64,000 bases of DNA from Crocinitomicaceae bacterium (GCA_002707155.1 PAME01000001.1:821496-885495); one strand, 5' to 3'; shown: positions 9,399 through 18,515, counted from the stretch's first letter. The notes: generated by a model not told the origin, from the letters alone. Numbers and translations are program-made.

Positions 9399-10201
9399 TG
9401 ACTTTATGCTTGGTGTTATCCAAAATTGCACTGGCTCAGCCCGCAGTTGATGGTTTCATGAAAGGAAAAGGCAATTTGGATTTGGTTGGAGGTATAAACT
9501 TCGATACCTTTTCTAAATACCATGCTTTTAATGGCTTAGTTCCGGTAGGTCGATCGACTACAAGCGCCAGTATTTTTGCTGCAGCGGGGATCACGAATTG
9601 GCTCGATGCACAAGTAAACCTTCCGTACGTAATGACTGCTTCCAATTGGTCAAACTTGCAAGATGTTTCACTTTTTTTGAAAGCTAGGTTATTAAATAAA
9701 TCATTAAATAGAGGAACATTCTCCACCTTAATTTCAGGTGGATTCAGCACTCCAATTTCAGATTACCCAACTCAAGGATTAAATGCAATTGGGCAGCAAG
9801 CAACGGCAGTTGATGCACGATTGATAATGCAGTATTTTGCAAACTCTGGCTGGTTTGGGATGCTTCAAGGTGGAATCACAAGTCGGTCTAATCCAACACC
9901 AACTTCAGCTCCCGTTGCGGCAAAAATCGGAAAAGCTGCAGAAAATTATTACTTCGACATTTATTATGATTTTCAAAATACAGAAGGTGGTGCAGACTAT
10001 CTAGACGGAACAAATCCAGCATTTACAAGTCTGGGAGTATCTTATCATAAATTAGGAGGAACTTTTTATAAGCCGTTTAGCAGCGGAAAAATGGGTTTAG
10101 CTTTTGGCGCTTATGCTGTTTTGGCAGGGCGAAATGTTGGGCAATCTTTTGGTGGAAGTGCTGCGTTTATTTATAAAATGAAATACTTGAAAAATGAGTA
10201 G
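9377..10201 (+). CDS. Predicted outer-membrane beta-barrel protein, unknown function
   Basis: I do not recognise a named family. The 274-residue protein starts with a signal peptide (cleavage probably after ALAQ near residue 21). The rest alternates short amphipathic strands with glycines and aromatic residues (for example GTFSTLISGGFSTPISDYP and the final AAFIYKMKYLKNE), typical of a porin-like or transport-type beta-barrel. It overlaps the upstream oxidoreductase by 22 bp and the downstream Fe-S gene by 8 bp, so it is translationally coupled to both. Its conserved place between redox genes suggests it serves the same process at the outer membrane. Confidence 0.72.
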   Translation: MGKNIFIVTLCLVLSKIALAQPAVDGFMKGKGNLDLVGGINFDTFSKYHAFNGLVPVGRSTTSASIFAAAGITNWLDAQVNLPYVMTASNWSNLQDVSLFLKARLLNKSLNRGTFSTLISGGFSTPISDYPTQGLNAIGQQATAVDARLIMQYFANSGWFGMLQGGITSRSNPTPTSAPVAAKIGKAAENYYFDIYYDFQNTEGGADYLDGTNPAFTSLGVSYHKLGGTFYKPFSSGKMGLAFGAYAVLAGRNVGQSFGGSAAFIYKMKYLKNE

Positions 10202-11579
10202 TGTAAATCAAAAGAACCTGCTGAATACAGTAGGAGTTCCAGCTGGATTAGTACTCAGTTTTTTGGGGTTAGCTATCTTGATATTATCTTGGCTAGGCAT
10301 AAGTCTTTCCCCTATATTTCTTTGGCTGTGCTTAGGGAGTTTGCTTACAGGTATGATGGTATTTGGGGTGTCAACTTATGCAGGTGAATCGGACGGAATA
10401 AAAAACAATGGAATTTGGACCAATAGCCTTACCAATAGAGGTTTACTAGCTTGGGTCAGTGGAGTAGTAATTACTGGATTTTATATTGAACTGTATTGGT
10501 ATCCAGAACTTCTAGGTTTAAATAGCGAAGGAGTCAACACTGGAATGATTGCTTTTTTCGATCCTTTGAGTTATGCAATTAAAGGAGCTCCGGCCAGTCA
10601 ATGGTTTGTTTACGGTACCATTTACACCATTTGTATTGTAGGCTTGGGAGTTAAGTTTGTTTTCAAATACATTCATAACCGCTATCAATTGTGGAGAACG
10701 ATTTCGGTAATGGCGGCTCAGTTGTTTCTTGCTTATTTTATTCCGGAAATATTAGAAGGGATGAACCAAGACCAGCCATATTTCGCGAAAGATTTAAAGT
10801 ATTTCTGGCCACTCAATTATTACTTCTTTGAAGATTGGCATCTAAATAATATGACGGACCAAGCTTCAGGCGCAATGGGCATGTTTTATATGGTTTGGGG
10901 AATTCTCGGTTTTACAGTTTTGACTCCAATTATCACCTATTTCGTAGGCAAGAGGTGGTATTGCAGTTGGGTATGTGGTTGCGGAGGCTTGGCTGAAACT
11001 GCTGGTGACCCATTTCGTCATTTGTCTGATAAAAGCATTAAATCTTGGAAGCTTGAACGCTGGCTAATTCATGGAGTTTTGGTATATATAAGCGTGGTAA
11101 CTGCGGTAGTATTGTATGCCTATTTTACGAATTCAAGTTCATTTTTGGGGCTCGATGTCAATACTTATTTCAGAAGACCGTACGCATTTCTTATTGGTGC
11201 TGCTTTTTCGGGAATAATTGGGGTTGGATTTTATCCATTATTAGGCAATCGAGTGTGGTGCAGGTTTGGTTGTCCTATGGCTGCATATATGGGAATCGTG
11301 CAACGTTTTAAGTCAAAATTCAGGATTACAACTAATGGCGGTCAATGCATTTCTTGCGGCAACTGCTCTGTTTATTGTGAGCAGGGAATTGATGTTCGCT
11401 CCTATGCTCAAAAAGGGCAAAATATAGTTCGTGCTTCTTGCGTTGGTTGCGGAGTGTGTTCAGCAGTTTGTCCGCGTGGAGTTTTAAAATTAGAAAATGG
11501 GCCTGAGGAAAATCGTGTAAACGATAATCCAATTTTGATTGGTCATGAGAAAACAGAATTAAATAAAGAGGTGATTTAG
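10194..11579 (+). CDS. Polytopic 4Fe-4S membrane protein (NapH/NosR/CcoG-like)
   Basis: This 461-residue inner-membrane protein has about seven hydrophobic helices. Two CxxxC-type motifs typical of the NapH/NosR group lie in WYCSWVCGCGG (near residue 255) and WCRFGCP (near 353). Two C-terminal ferredoxin-like 4Fe-4S clusters follow (CISCGNCSVYCEQG and CVGCGVCSAVCPRG). NapH and NosR pass electrons across or along the membrane to periplasmic reductases. The upstream FAD oxidoreductase is a plausible partner. No periplasmic nitrate or nitrous-oxide reductase is visible nearby, so the acceptor is unknown. Confidence 0.88.
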   Translation: MSSVNQKNLLNTVGVPAGLVLSFLGLAILILSWLGISLSPIFLWLCLGSLLTGMMVFGVSTYAGESDGIKNNGIWTNSLTNRGLLAWVSGVVITGFYIELYWYPELLGLNSEGVNTGMIAFFDPLSYAIKGAPASQWFVYGTIYTICIVGLGVKFVFKYIHNRYQLWRTISVMAAQLFLAYFIPEILEGMNQDQPYFAKDLKYFWPLNYYFFEDWHLNNMTDQASGAMGMFYMVWGILGFTVLTPIITYFVGKRWYCSWVCGCGGLAETAGDPFRHLSDKSIKSWKLERWLIHGVLVYISVVTAVVLYAYFTNSSSFLGLDVNTYFRRPYAFLIGAAFSGIIGVGFYPLLGNRVWCRFGCPMAAYMGIVQRFKSKFRITTNGGQCISCGNCSVYCEQGIDVRSYAQKGQNIVRASCVGCGVCSAVCPRGVLKLENGPEENRVNDNPILIGHEKTELNKEVI

Positions 11580-11584
11580 GCTGA

Positions 11585-12286
11585 ATGAAAAAGTATTTGA
11601 TACTTATGTTGGTTCAATCGATATTGATTGCCGCAGCAATTATTAACAGCTCTTTTAAGCCGGAAGTTTTAGCAGTTAATACCCTAGCAACAACTGATTG
11701 GTCCCTTACTCCGATTTATAGTAAAACTTATTTTGATAATGGTGTGCTCAAAGCAGAGGGTAGGTTGTTGGATAGTAATAAAATTGGCTGGTGGAACTTT
11801 TATTACTCGAATAACAACATAAAGAAGAAAGGGGCCTATTTGAAAGGAGAGAAACATGGTTTTTGGGAAACTTTTTATAAAAATGGTCAAACTGAATTAC
11901 TATTAGAATGGAATCAAGGTCTAAAATCCGGTTGGGCAAAAAGGTATTTTGAAAACGGTAAATTGAATTGGGTCGGTGAGTTTAAAGACGATCAAAAAAC
12001 GGGACTATGGAAATCCTTCTACTCAAACGGAGAACTTAAAGAAACGGGATTTTTTTCTCACAACACGAAAGTGGGCTGGTGGAGGTTTTGGGATGCAAAT
12101 GGTAATATTTTAGAAGAAGGCGATTACGCAAATAACCAAAAAAACGGATTTTATAAAACGTTTTATGCAGATAGTCTTCTAAAGACAGAGGGCTATTATT
12201 TTAACGACGAACCAACTGGAGAATGGCGTTATTATAAAGAAGATGGTAGATTCGATCAAGTTATAAAAATTGAAGATGACGAATAA
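11585..12286 (+). CDS. MORN/YwqK-type repeat protein, secreted
   Basis: The 233-residue protein has an N-terminal signal or anchor segment followed by seven or so tandem repeats of about 23 residues, with the consensus YFxNGKLKxEGxYxxGKKxGxW. Examples are KKGAYLKGEKHGFWETFYKNG and ETGFFSHNTKVGWWRFWDANG. Databases often label this family 'toxin-antitoxin YwqK antitoxin', but the repeat is a general MORN-like beta-structure and no toxin is adjacent here. It starts 6 bp after the Fe-S gene and overlaps the downstream glycosyltransferase, so it belongs to the operon. Its role is unknown. Confidence 0.85.
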   Translation: MKKYLILMLVQSILIAAAIINSSFKPEVLAVNTLATTDWSLTPIYSKTYFDNGVLKAEGRLLDSNKIGWWNFYYSNNNIKKKGAYLKGEKHGFWETFYKNGQTELLLEWNQGLKSGWAKRYFENGKLNWVGEFKDDQKTGLWKSFYSNGELKETGFFSHNTKVGWWRFWDANGNILEEGDYANNQKNGFYKTFYADSLLKTEGYYFNDEPTGEWRYYKEDGRFDQVIKIEDDE

Positions 12287-12980
12287 GCCTGCCGATATTT
12301 CAATTGCCGTTGTAATTCCTGCTTTTAACGAAGAAAATGCAATTGGAAAGGTACTAAATGATATTCCGAAAGAATGGGTGGATGGTGTTGTTGTGGTGGA
12401 TAATAACTCTTCTGACTCCACTAAGGAAAAAGCAAAAGAGTATGGCGCAATTGTTCTTGAAGAACCCTTTCAAGGTTATGGAGCCTCCTGTCTATGCGGA
12501 ATAAATTATTTGATGGATCAAGATATAGTAGCAGATATTATTGTTTTTCTTGATGCTGACTATTCTGATTTTCCAGAAGAACTCCCCAAAATAGTAGAGC
12601 CAATATTGACTCAGCAAATGGATATGGTTATTGGATCAAGGGCCTTGGGGAACAGAGAGCCCGGCTCAATGACTGTTCCTCAAATTTTTGGCAATTGGTT
12701 GGCAACGAAACTACTGCGTGTATTTTTTGGTGTCAGTTATACAGATTTGGGCCCATTTAGAGCGATAACAACAAAAGCATTAAATAGCTTACAAATGCAA
12801 GACAAAACCTATGGTTGGACAGTTGAAATGCAAGTGAAAGCGGCTAAAATGAATTTGAAAACTACCGAAGTCCCAGTGAATTATAAAAATAGGGTGGGGG
12901 TTTCAAAAATATCAGGAACGGTTAAAGGGACTGTATTGGCAGGCTATAAAATAATTCAAACCATATTCAAATACGCTTAA
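12276..12980 (+). CDS. GT2 glycosyltransferase (DPM/DPG synthase-like)
   Basis: The ATG at 12276 is chosen over a TTG two codons upstream. It overlaps the previous stop by 11 bp. The 234-residue protein has the GT-A fold signature: VVIPAFNEENAIGKVL near the N-terminus, DNNSSDST for nucleotide binding, and FLDADYSDFP, where DAD is the metal-binding DxD. VIGSRALGNREPGSM follows. There are no transmembrane helices, as in bacterial homologues of dolichyl-phosphate mannose/glucose synthase. It probably moves a sugar onto a lipid carrier or another acceptor in the membrane. The next gene is a processive-type glycosyltransferase 1 bp away. Confidence 0.9.
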   Translation: MTNKPADISIAVVIPAFNEENAIGKVLNDIPKEWVDGVVVVDNNSSDSTKEKAKEYGAIVLEEPFQGYGASCLCGINYLMDQDIVADIIVFLDADYSDFPEELPKIVEPILTQQMDMVIGSRALGNREPGSMTVPQIFGNWLATKLLRVFFGVSYTDLGPFRAITTKALNSLQMQDKTYGWTVEMQVKAAKMNLKTTEVPVNYKNRVGVSKISGTVKGTVLAGYKIIQTIFKYA

Positions 12981-12981
12981 T

Positions 12982-14457
12982 ATGCTTATTCTAGTTTGGG
13001 CTATTATCATCATTTATGGAGTGCTAAGCTGCTTCATTTTCCTGTATTCGCTAACGCAGCTTACGCTGACTTTGAACTATCGAAAAGCGAACAAAAATAA
13101 GGGTGCGCAGCCATTGAAAAAGCTGGACAAGTTTCCAATGGTCACGATACAATTGCCCATTTTTAATGAACAATACGTGAGTGAACGACTAATCGACGCC
13201 ACTGCGAAAATTGACTACCCTAAAGATAAATTAGAAATTCAAGTATTGGATGATTCTACTGATGAAACCTTTGAACTTATTGCTAATAAAGTAGGTGCTT
13301 TGCAGCAAGACGGGTTTAATATTAAACACATACACAGGGTAAATCGACAGGGGTACAAAGCTGGAGCATTGTCAGCAGGATTGGCGATTTGTGAAGGTGA
13401 TTATGTCGCTATTTTCGATGCTGACTTTATACCATCGCAGAGTTTTTTAATGGACAGTTTGATCCATTTTACACAAAACAAAATAGGATTGGTGCAAACC
13501 AAGTGGCTGCATCTGAATAAGAACTATAATTTCCTTACCCGAATGCAGGCCTTTGGTTTAGATGCTCATTTTACGGTTGAGCAAGGTGGACGGAATGCAG
13601 CAGGACATTTCATTAACTTTAATGGAACTGCTGGAGTTTGGAGAAAAGAGTGTATAAATGATGCCGGTGGCTGGGAATCCGATACGCTAACCGAAGACTT
13701 GGATTTGAGTTATCGGGCTCAACTAAAAGGGTGGGAGTTTAAATACCTTGAAGGAGTTGGTTCACCTGCTGAATTGCCTGCTGCTATGAACGCGCTTAAA
13801 ACGCAGCAGTATCGTTGGAATAAAGGAGCCGCGGAATGTGCTGTAAAGAATTTGGATAAAGTAATTAAGTCAAAAGACGTTTCGAATTCAACAAAAGTTT
13901 ATGCAATTTTTCACTTGATGAACAGTTTTGTTTTTGTTTGTATTCTTCTTACTGGCTTACTTTCAGGGCCTTTAATGTACATTAAGAGCATATATTTCGA
14001 ATTTGGATATCTGTTTCAACTAGCAGCGTTTTTCTCACTGAGTTTTGTTTTCCTCGCCTTTTTTTATTGGACATCAACTGCAATGAATTATGAGAATAAG
14101 ACCAAAGGTTTTTTGAAATTTATTGGTTCTTTTCCAATTTTTCTTTCAGTATATATGGGGTTATCCTTACATAATGCGCTGGCGGTTTTTGAGGGTTATG
14201 CAGGTAAAAAAAGTCCTTTTGTACGAACACCTAAGTTTAATTTGATTAAAAATGATGGAGTATGGAAAAACAACAAATACATTTCAAGGAAGATTAATCC
14301 ATTAACTTATGTTGAGTTGTTTTTGTCCCTTTATTTTATAGCTGCAATAGGCATTGGAGTATACCTTGGTGATAGTGGATTAATGCCTTTTCACCTTATG
14401 TTAGCCTTTGGCTTTGGGGTTATAGCTTTCTTTTCAGTAGTTCACGCTAAACGTTAG
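12982..14457 (+). CDS. Membrane GT2 glycosyltransferase (cellulose-synthase/CslA-like)
   Basis: This 491-residue protein has an N-terminal transmembrane helix, a cytoplasmic GT2 domain and four C-terminal helices. The motifs of processive or glucosyl-transferring GT2 enzymes are present: LDDSTD (near residue 91), IFDADFIP (DxD, near 149), TLTEDLDLSYRAQ (catalytic TED, near 238) and QQYRW (QxxRW, near 274). This set resembles CslA glucomannan synthases and ceramide-glucosyltransferase-like proteins. It is the last gene of the operon beginning at 8070 and converges with the methyltransferase. The product (polysaccharide or glycolipid) cannot be told from sequence alone. Confidence 0.9.
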   Translation: MLILVWAIIIIYGVLSCFIFLYSLTQLTLTLNYRKANKNKGAQPLKKLDKFPMVTIQLPIFNEQYVSERLIDATAKIDYPKDKLEIQVLDDSTDETFELIANKVGALQQDGFNIKHIHRVNRQGYKAGALSAGLAICEGDYVAIFDADFIPSQSFLMDSLIHFTQNKIGLVQTKWLHLNKNYNFLTRMQAFGLDAHFTVEQGGRNAAGHFINFNGTAGVWRKECINDAGGWESDTLTEDLDLSYRAQLKGWEFKYLEGVGSPAELPAAMNALKTQQYRWNKGAAECAVKNLDKVIKSKDVSNSTKVYAIFHLMNSFVFVCILLTGLLSGPLMYIKSIYFEFGYLFQLAAFFSLSFVFLAFFYWTSTAMNYENKTKGFLKFIGSFPIFLSVYMGLSLHNALAVFEGYAGKKSPFVRTPKFNLIKNDGVWKNNKYISRKINPLTYVELFLSLYFIAAIGIGVYLGDSGLMPFHLMLAFGFGVIAFFSVVHAKR

Positions 14458-14462
14458 AAGCC

Positions 14463-15203
14463 TTAGATTTTCTGTGCAATTATAATTAAGCGATCACTGG
14501 TATCTCGATTAAACGTATCTAATTTGTAGTTTCCAAAACTATGAGTGATTTCAAGTTGACTTTGGGCGAAAAGTTGCTCCAGCTCTTTTTTTGAAAATGC
14601 AGTTACTTGTTCAGTAAAACTGTAGTCTCTATTATGGTCATTGAATTCAATTTTTTTGTGAATCACATTGTCCTCAAATATTTTAGTGATTTTAAAAAGT
14701 ATCCCTTCAATTTCTTTTTCCTCGTATGGAATCAATTCATTAACCACCTTCACTGAATTTAAAAAATCCAGCACGAAATATCCTTTACTTTTTAAGTTCT
14801 TGGCAACTGCGTCTAGTACTTTTTGATTATCACTTTGATCGTTGAAGTATCCAAAGCTCGTAAATAGGTTAAAAACATAGTCAAATGCTTCAGTGCGGAA
14901 TGCTTCGCGCATATCATGAACAGCGAAGTGCAAGTTTTCGTCCGCCATTTTTGTCGCTTCAGTTATTGAATTTTCTGATAAATCAATACCGGTAACATCA
15001 TATCCCAGTTGATTAATGATCAAGGAATGACGACCTTTTCCACAAGCTAAATCTAAAATTTTTGAATTTGATGTTGGATTTAAATGGCCAATCAGGTTTT
15101 TAATGAAAAACGTTGCCTCGTTTTCATCGCGATCGCGATAGAGCAGGTGGTAATACGAAGTATTGAACCAATCTGAAAACCAATTTTTGTTACATTTTTC
15201 CAT
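14463..15203 (-). CDS. Class I SAM-dependent methyltransferase
   Basis: This 246-residue cytoplasmic protein has the Rossmann methyltransferase motifs: ILDLACGKGRHS (motif I, near residue 44), VTGIDLSENSI (motif II, near 70), FDYVFNLFTSFGYF (motif IV, near 111) and GYFVLDFLNS (motif V). The N-terminus WFNTSYYHLLYRDRDENEA is common in a Bacteroidota group annotated only as methyltransferases. The methyl acceptor is unknown. The terminator of the neighbouring peptidase gene lies directly upstream of its start, so it must have its own promoter or depend on readthrough. Confidence 0.9.
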   Translation of the reverse strand: MEKCNKNWFSDWFNTSYYHLLYRDRDENEATFFIKNLIGHLNPTSNSKILDLACGKGRHSLIINQLGYDVTGIDLSENSITEATKMADENLHFAVHDMREAFRTEAFDYVFNLFTSFGYFNDQSDNQKVLDAVAKNLKSKGYFVLDFLNSVKVVNELIPYEEKEIEGILFKITKIFEDNVIHKKIEFNDHNRDYSFTEQVTAFSKKELEQLFAQSQLEITHSFGNYKLDTFNRDTSDRLIIIAQKI

Positions 15204-15235
15204 AAAAAAAGCTCCCCCATATTGGGAGAGCTTTC
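15204..15235 (-). terminator. Rho-independent terminator of the S46 peptidase gene
   Basis: Read on the minus strand, AAGCTCTCCC and GGGGGAGCTT pair around AATAT and are followed by a T run. It lies 25 bp after the peptidase stop and directly precedes the methyltransferase ATG. Confidence 0.88.
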
Positions 15236-15259
15236 AAAAGTAATTTCTTAAAGTTGTAA

Positions 15260-17431
15260 TTACTCGATTACAGTCATTTCTTTTACAAGATGACCAGCAC
15301 CGGCAAATTTGTCGATAATAAATAAGGTGTATCTGATATCTACTGAAATAGTTCTTTGTAGGTTTTGCTCAAATGCAACATCACCACTCATCGCTTCCCA
15401 GTTACCGTCAAATGCAGTACCAATAAGGTGTCCTTCAGCATTAACTACTCCGCTACCAGAGTTTCCTCCGGTAATGTCATTGTTAGATAGAAAACATACT
15501 CTCAATTCTCCATCTTTACCGTAACGACCGAAGTCTTTGTCCTTTATCATTTTGATTAATTTGGAGGGAGCATCAAACTCTAAATCACCAGGAGTATACT
15601 TTTCAAGAATACCTTCTGCGGTTGTGTAATACTCATAAAACACTGCATCACGTGCCTCGTAAGGAAGTATGTTTCCATAAGTCAATCTCAACGTTGAATT
15701 AGCATCTGGGTAGTATGACTTGTTTGGATTCATTTGACGAATTGCATCAATATACAAACGCTCTGCCTTGGCGATATCCATACTTGCTTGCTGTCTAGCC
15801 GGAACTACTGTATTGTAAAAGTCATCCCAAACTGCTTTTGAAATTTTAAATGCTGGATCTTTCAATATGGATTTCGCATTTGCTTTATTTAGAAAAGCTT
15901 CCATTTTATCTTCATCATCAAACATTGATTTCTTAGCTACCCATTTAGCCAATTTCATATAATCACCTTTTGATTTTTTAATCAAGGTTTGAAAATACTC
16001 AGGACGATCAGCCTCAGGAATAGCTTCTGCATACATTTCGAATATTGCAGCCATTACATTGATATCAACTGCTTTATTGTAGTTTTTAAAGTGTTTTGCG
16101 TTTTGATCTTTTAATTTTTGAGTCATTTCATCGATCACTTTTGGATCGGTATCGTCCTTCTCAAGCATTGCAGCAAATTTCCCGTAATTACGAGCCAACG
16201 CACTCATTTCAACTCCTTGAGAAGCAAACCCTTCTACAAAAAAGTTATACTTAGTTTGGCTAGACTTCATTGCCTCAAAACCATTCTTATATAAACTCAA
16301 CACTTCTCCGTACTTCGCTTTTCTATCTGAATTTGCGGTTGACCATTTTTCGAAATCAGCTTCTTCTGAACGTTTTTTATCAGCAACACCAAGCGAATTC
16401 AGCGCTTTTGTCATACCAATAAAGTTTTTCCAATAATTACTTACACCTGCATGCTTGCTTGCGTATTGAATTTGAATCGCTTCACTAGAATTCATTCCTT
16501 CTTCGTACAAGTCTAGTTTAGTTCTTCTTAATTTAATTCGATCTGGGTAGTCAACATTCACCTTATGGTCTACACCAAAAGAACTCATGTATCGATCTGT
16601 TCCACCAGGAAAACCGAAGATCATAGAGAAATCGTCTTTTTTAGTTCCTTTAATATTTACTGGAAGATGATGTTTAGGCGTGTAAGGAACATTTTCTGCG
16701 GAATATTGAGCTGGCTTGTTTTCTGCATTTGAGTAAATTCTGAACATAGTGAAATCGCCTGTGTGACGAGGCCACATCCAGTTATCGGTATCACCACCAA
16801 ATTTCCCGATAGAAGAAGGAGGAGCTCCAACTAATCTAACATCAGGAAATACTTCGTAAACAAACATGTAATATTCATTTCCTGCAAAAAAACTTTTAAT
16901 AACTGCTTTAAATCTTCCTTCTTCGCTATTCGCTTTTGAAAGGCTATCCATTATTGGCCGAGCAGCTTGAGCACGCTGTATTTCATTCATCGTATCGTTC
17001 ATTGCTTCCAAAATCATTGGAGTAACGTCGTCCATATGGTGAAGAATGGAAATAGAAAATCCTGCTGGAATTTCTTCTTCTTTGGTCATTGCCCAGAAAC
17101 CATCTTTCAAATAATTGTGTTCAGTGGTACTGTTATCTTGAATTACTCCAAAACCACAATGGTGATTAGTAATGAATAACCCTTGTTTTGAAACGATTTC
17201 TCCAGAACAAAAATTACGCGCCGGACTTCCCAATCCAACTATAGCATCCTTCAGTGATGCGTTATTTACACTGTAGATTTCTTCTGGAGTCAATTTGAGT
17301 CCAGCTTTCTGCATATCTACATAGTTAAGGCGTTTAACTAACATAGGTAGCCACATTCCTTCGTCAGCCTTTGCATTTGGCTGAAACATTAGCGCTATGG
17401 TAGCGCACAATAAAATTCCTTTTCTTAACAT
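15260..17431 (-). CDS. S46 dipeptidyl-peptidase, DPP7 type
   Basis: This is a periplasmic serine exopeptidase that removes dipeptides from peptide N-termini in peptide-feeding Bacteroidota. The ATG at 17431 has an AGAAGGA ribosome-binding site and gives a good signal peptide ending NAKA; the longer frame to 17464 would overlap the -7 promoter box. Catalytic residues are visible: His in ITNHHCG, Asp in GGDTDNWMWPRH, and Ser in GGNSGSGV near the C-terminus. Eighteen residues after that serine the sequence reads FDGN, with Gly at the position that decides specificity. DPP7 enzymes (hydrophobic P1) have Gly here, while DPP11 enzymes (Asp/Glu P1) have Arg. The length of 723 residues is typical. 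Confidence 0.93.
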   Translation of the reverse strand: MLRKGILLCATIALMFQPNAKADEGMWLPMLVKRLNYVDMQKAGLKLTPEEIYSVNNASLKDAIVGLGSPARNFCSGEIVSKQGLFITNHHCGFGVIQDNSTTEHNYLKDGFWAMTKEEEIPAGFSISILHHMDDVTPMILEAMNDTMNEIQRAQAARPIMDSLSKANSEEGRFKAVIKSFFAGNEYYMFVYEVFPDVRLVGAPPSSIGKFGGDTDNWMWPRHTGDFTMFRIYSNAENKPAQYSAENVPYTPKHHLPVNIKGTKKDDFSMIFGFPGGTDRYMSSFGVDHKVNVDYPDRIKLRRTKLDLYEEGMNSSEAIQIQYASKHAGVSNYWKNFIGMTKALNSLGVADKKRSEEADFEKWSTANSDRKAKYGEVLSLYKNGFEAMKSSQTKYNFFVEGFASQGVEMSALARNYGKFAAMLEKDDTDPKVIDEMTQKLKDQNAKHFKNYNKAVDINVMAAIFEMYAEAIPEADRPEYFQTLIKKSKGDYMKLAKWVAKKSMFDDEDKMEAFLNKANAKSILKDPAFKISKAVWDDFYNTVVPARQQASMDIAKAERLYIDAIRQMNPNKSYYPDANSTLRLTYGNILPYEARDAVFYEYYTTAEGILEKYTPGDLEFDAPSKLIKMIKDKDFGRYGKDGELRVCFLSNNDITGGNSGSGVVNAEGHLIGTAFDGNWEAMSGDVAFEQNLQRTISVDIRYTLFIIDKFAGAGHLVKEMTVIE

Positions 17432-17457
17432 AATCCTTCTGATTTTTAAAACGTCGG

Positions 17458-17465
17458 CAAACATA
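17458..17465 (-). promoter_or_regulatory. -7 promoter element of the S46 peptidase gene
   Basis: TATGTTTG on the minus strand fits TAnnTTTG and lies 27 bp upstream of the chosen ATG at 17431. It supports that start over the one at 17464. Confidence 0.55.
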
Positions 17466-17539
17466 GTGCTTTCATAATTGTACTTATAGAATAAAAGTCA
17501 AGATTGGTAATATGTTGTTATCAAAGGTCAAAACTTGTG

Positions 17540-18136
17540 ATGGTGATAGGGCCTCAAAACCATATTTTTGTAGTAGACAGTCTGAGTGCATTGATTAATT
17601 TAAAGGAAATAACGAATAATACTCCTGATGAGGACTTGATATTTGTCTATCAAGGCGCTGTTAACGATGAAAGAGTAAAAAAATTACTTCAATTAACAGA
17701 AAGTGCACTTAATAAGCAAACCATAAAAACGAGTGTAAAGCGTAAAATTTTTAGAGTATTGATGGAAGCGATACAAAACTCCTACAAACACCAATGCGAG
17801 GTTGTGTTAGGCGACGATTCCTTTAAAGAAATAACTATGGTTTTTTTGCGTCAAGAGCAATTCTATGAATTGATTTTAGGTAATTATATCACAAATGAAA
17901 AGGTTGATGGCTTAAGAGCTAAAATGGATCAGATTAACGGCCAAAGTGAAAAGGAATTGAAGACAAGTTATCGAAATACATTGAACAATAACGCCCGCAC
18001 TAAGGCAGGTGGAAGTGGTTTAGGATTAATGGATATTGCCAGAAAAACAGGAGAACCGTTAAATTATAGTTTTTCAAAAGTGAATGAAGATATTGCTTAC
18101 TTCACCTTCACCGTAAAAATATACAAGGTTGAATAG
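17540..18136 (+). CDS. SiaB-family protein kinase (DUF6272)
   Basis: This roughly 199-residue protein matches the GHKL-like SiaB family. Visible features are an N-box-like helix FRVLMEAIQNSYKH near residue 75 and a G-box-like GGSGLGLMDIARKTG near residue 157. In Pseudomonas, SiaB phosphorylates SiaC, which otherwise activates the diguanylate cyclase SiaD, while the phosphatase SiaA reverses this. The next gene here is a SiaC-like protein, so the kinase-target pair is conserved. No SiaA or SiaD lies in the window. The start is uncertain: ATG 17540 is preferred over the TTG at 17504. Confidence 0.82.
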   Translation: MVIGPQNHIFVVDSLSALINLKEITNNTPDEDLIFVYQGAVNDERVKKLLQLTESALNKQTIKTSVKRKIFRVLMEAIQNSYKHQCEVVLGDDSFKEITMVFLRQEQFYELILGNYITNEKVDGLRAKMDQINGQSEKELKTSYRNTLNNNARTKAGGSGLGLMDIARKTGEPLNYSFSKVNEDIAYFTFTVKIYKVE

Positions 18137-18137
18137 T

Positions 18138-18515
18138 TTGGAAATAGAAGGTGGGTCAAAAACACCAACAGTTAAATTAGATGCTGAAAAAGGAACTATA
18201 GCGTTAAGTGGAAGATGTATTCCTGAAAATGCTGTTGATTTTTATAAGCCAATTTACGAGTGGTTAGATGAATACGCCACTGGACCCAAAGACAACACTA
18301 CAGTTGAAATTAGATTGGAATACTTTAACACGAGTAGTTCTAAATGTTTGTTGGATGTTTTTAAAAAAGTGGAGCGCTTACAAAAAGACAATTCCAGTTC
18401 TGTAAAAGTGAATTGGTATCACGAAACTGATGACGAAGATATGTTAGAAGCTGGAGAGGATTATGATATTATAATTTCAATGCCATTTAATATGGTTGAA
18501 GTAGACGAGATATGA
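18138..18515 (+). CDS. SiaC-like regulator (DUF1987)
   Basis: This 125-residue protein is the DUF1987/SiaC family member paired with the SiaB-like kinase upstream. The TTG at 18138 gives the usual N-terminus (LEIEGGSKTPTV read as MEIEGG), and AAGG 9 bp upstream can serve as ribosome-binding site. A TTG at 18129 is the alternative. The conserved YFNTSSSKCLLD segment near residue 61 contains the threonine/serine region that SiaB phosphorylates in Pseudomonas SiaC. It resembles STAS-type anti-sigma antagonists in fold. It overlaps the next gene by 4 bp. Confidence 0.85.
   Translation: MEIEGGSKTPTVKLDAEKGTIALSGRCIPENAVDFYKPIYEWLDEYATGPKDNTTVEIRLEYFNTSSSKCLLDVFKKVERLQKDNSSSVKVNWYHETDDEDMLEAGEDYDIIISMPFNMVEVDEI

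Noticed and set aside
9436..9750. 104-residue minus-strand ORF opposite the outer-membrane protein gene
   Set aside because: It is a shadow frame within a well-supported secreted-protein gene with signal peptide and coupled neighbours.
11585..12286. YwqK-family 'antitoxin' as part of a toxin-antitoxin pair
   Set aside because: No toxin gene is adjacent; the protein is a secreted MORN-like repeat protein inside a redox/glycosyltransferase operon, so the antitoxin label is probably only historical.
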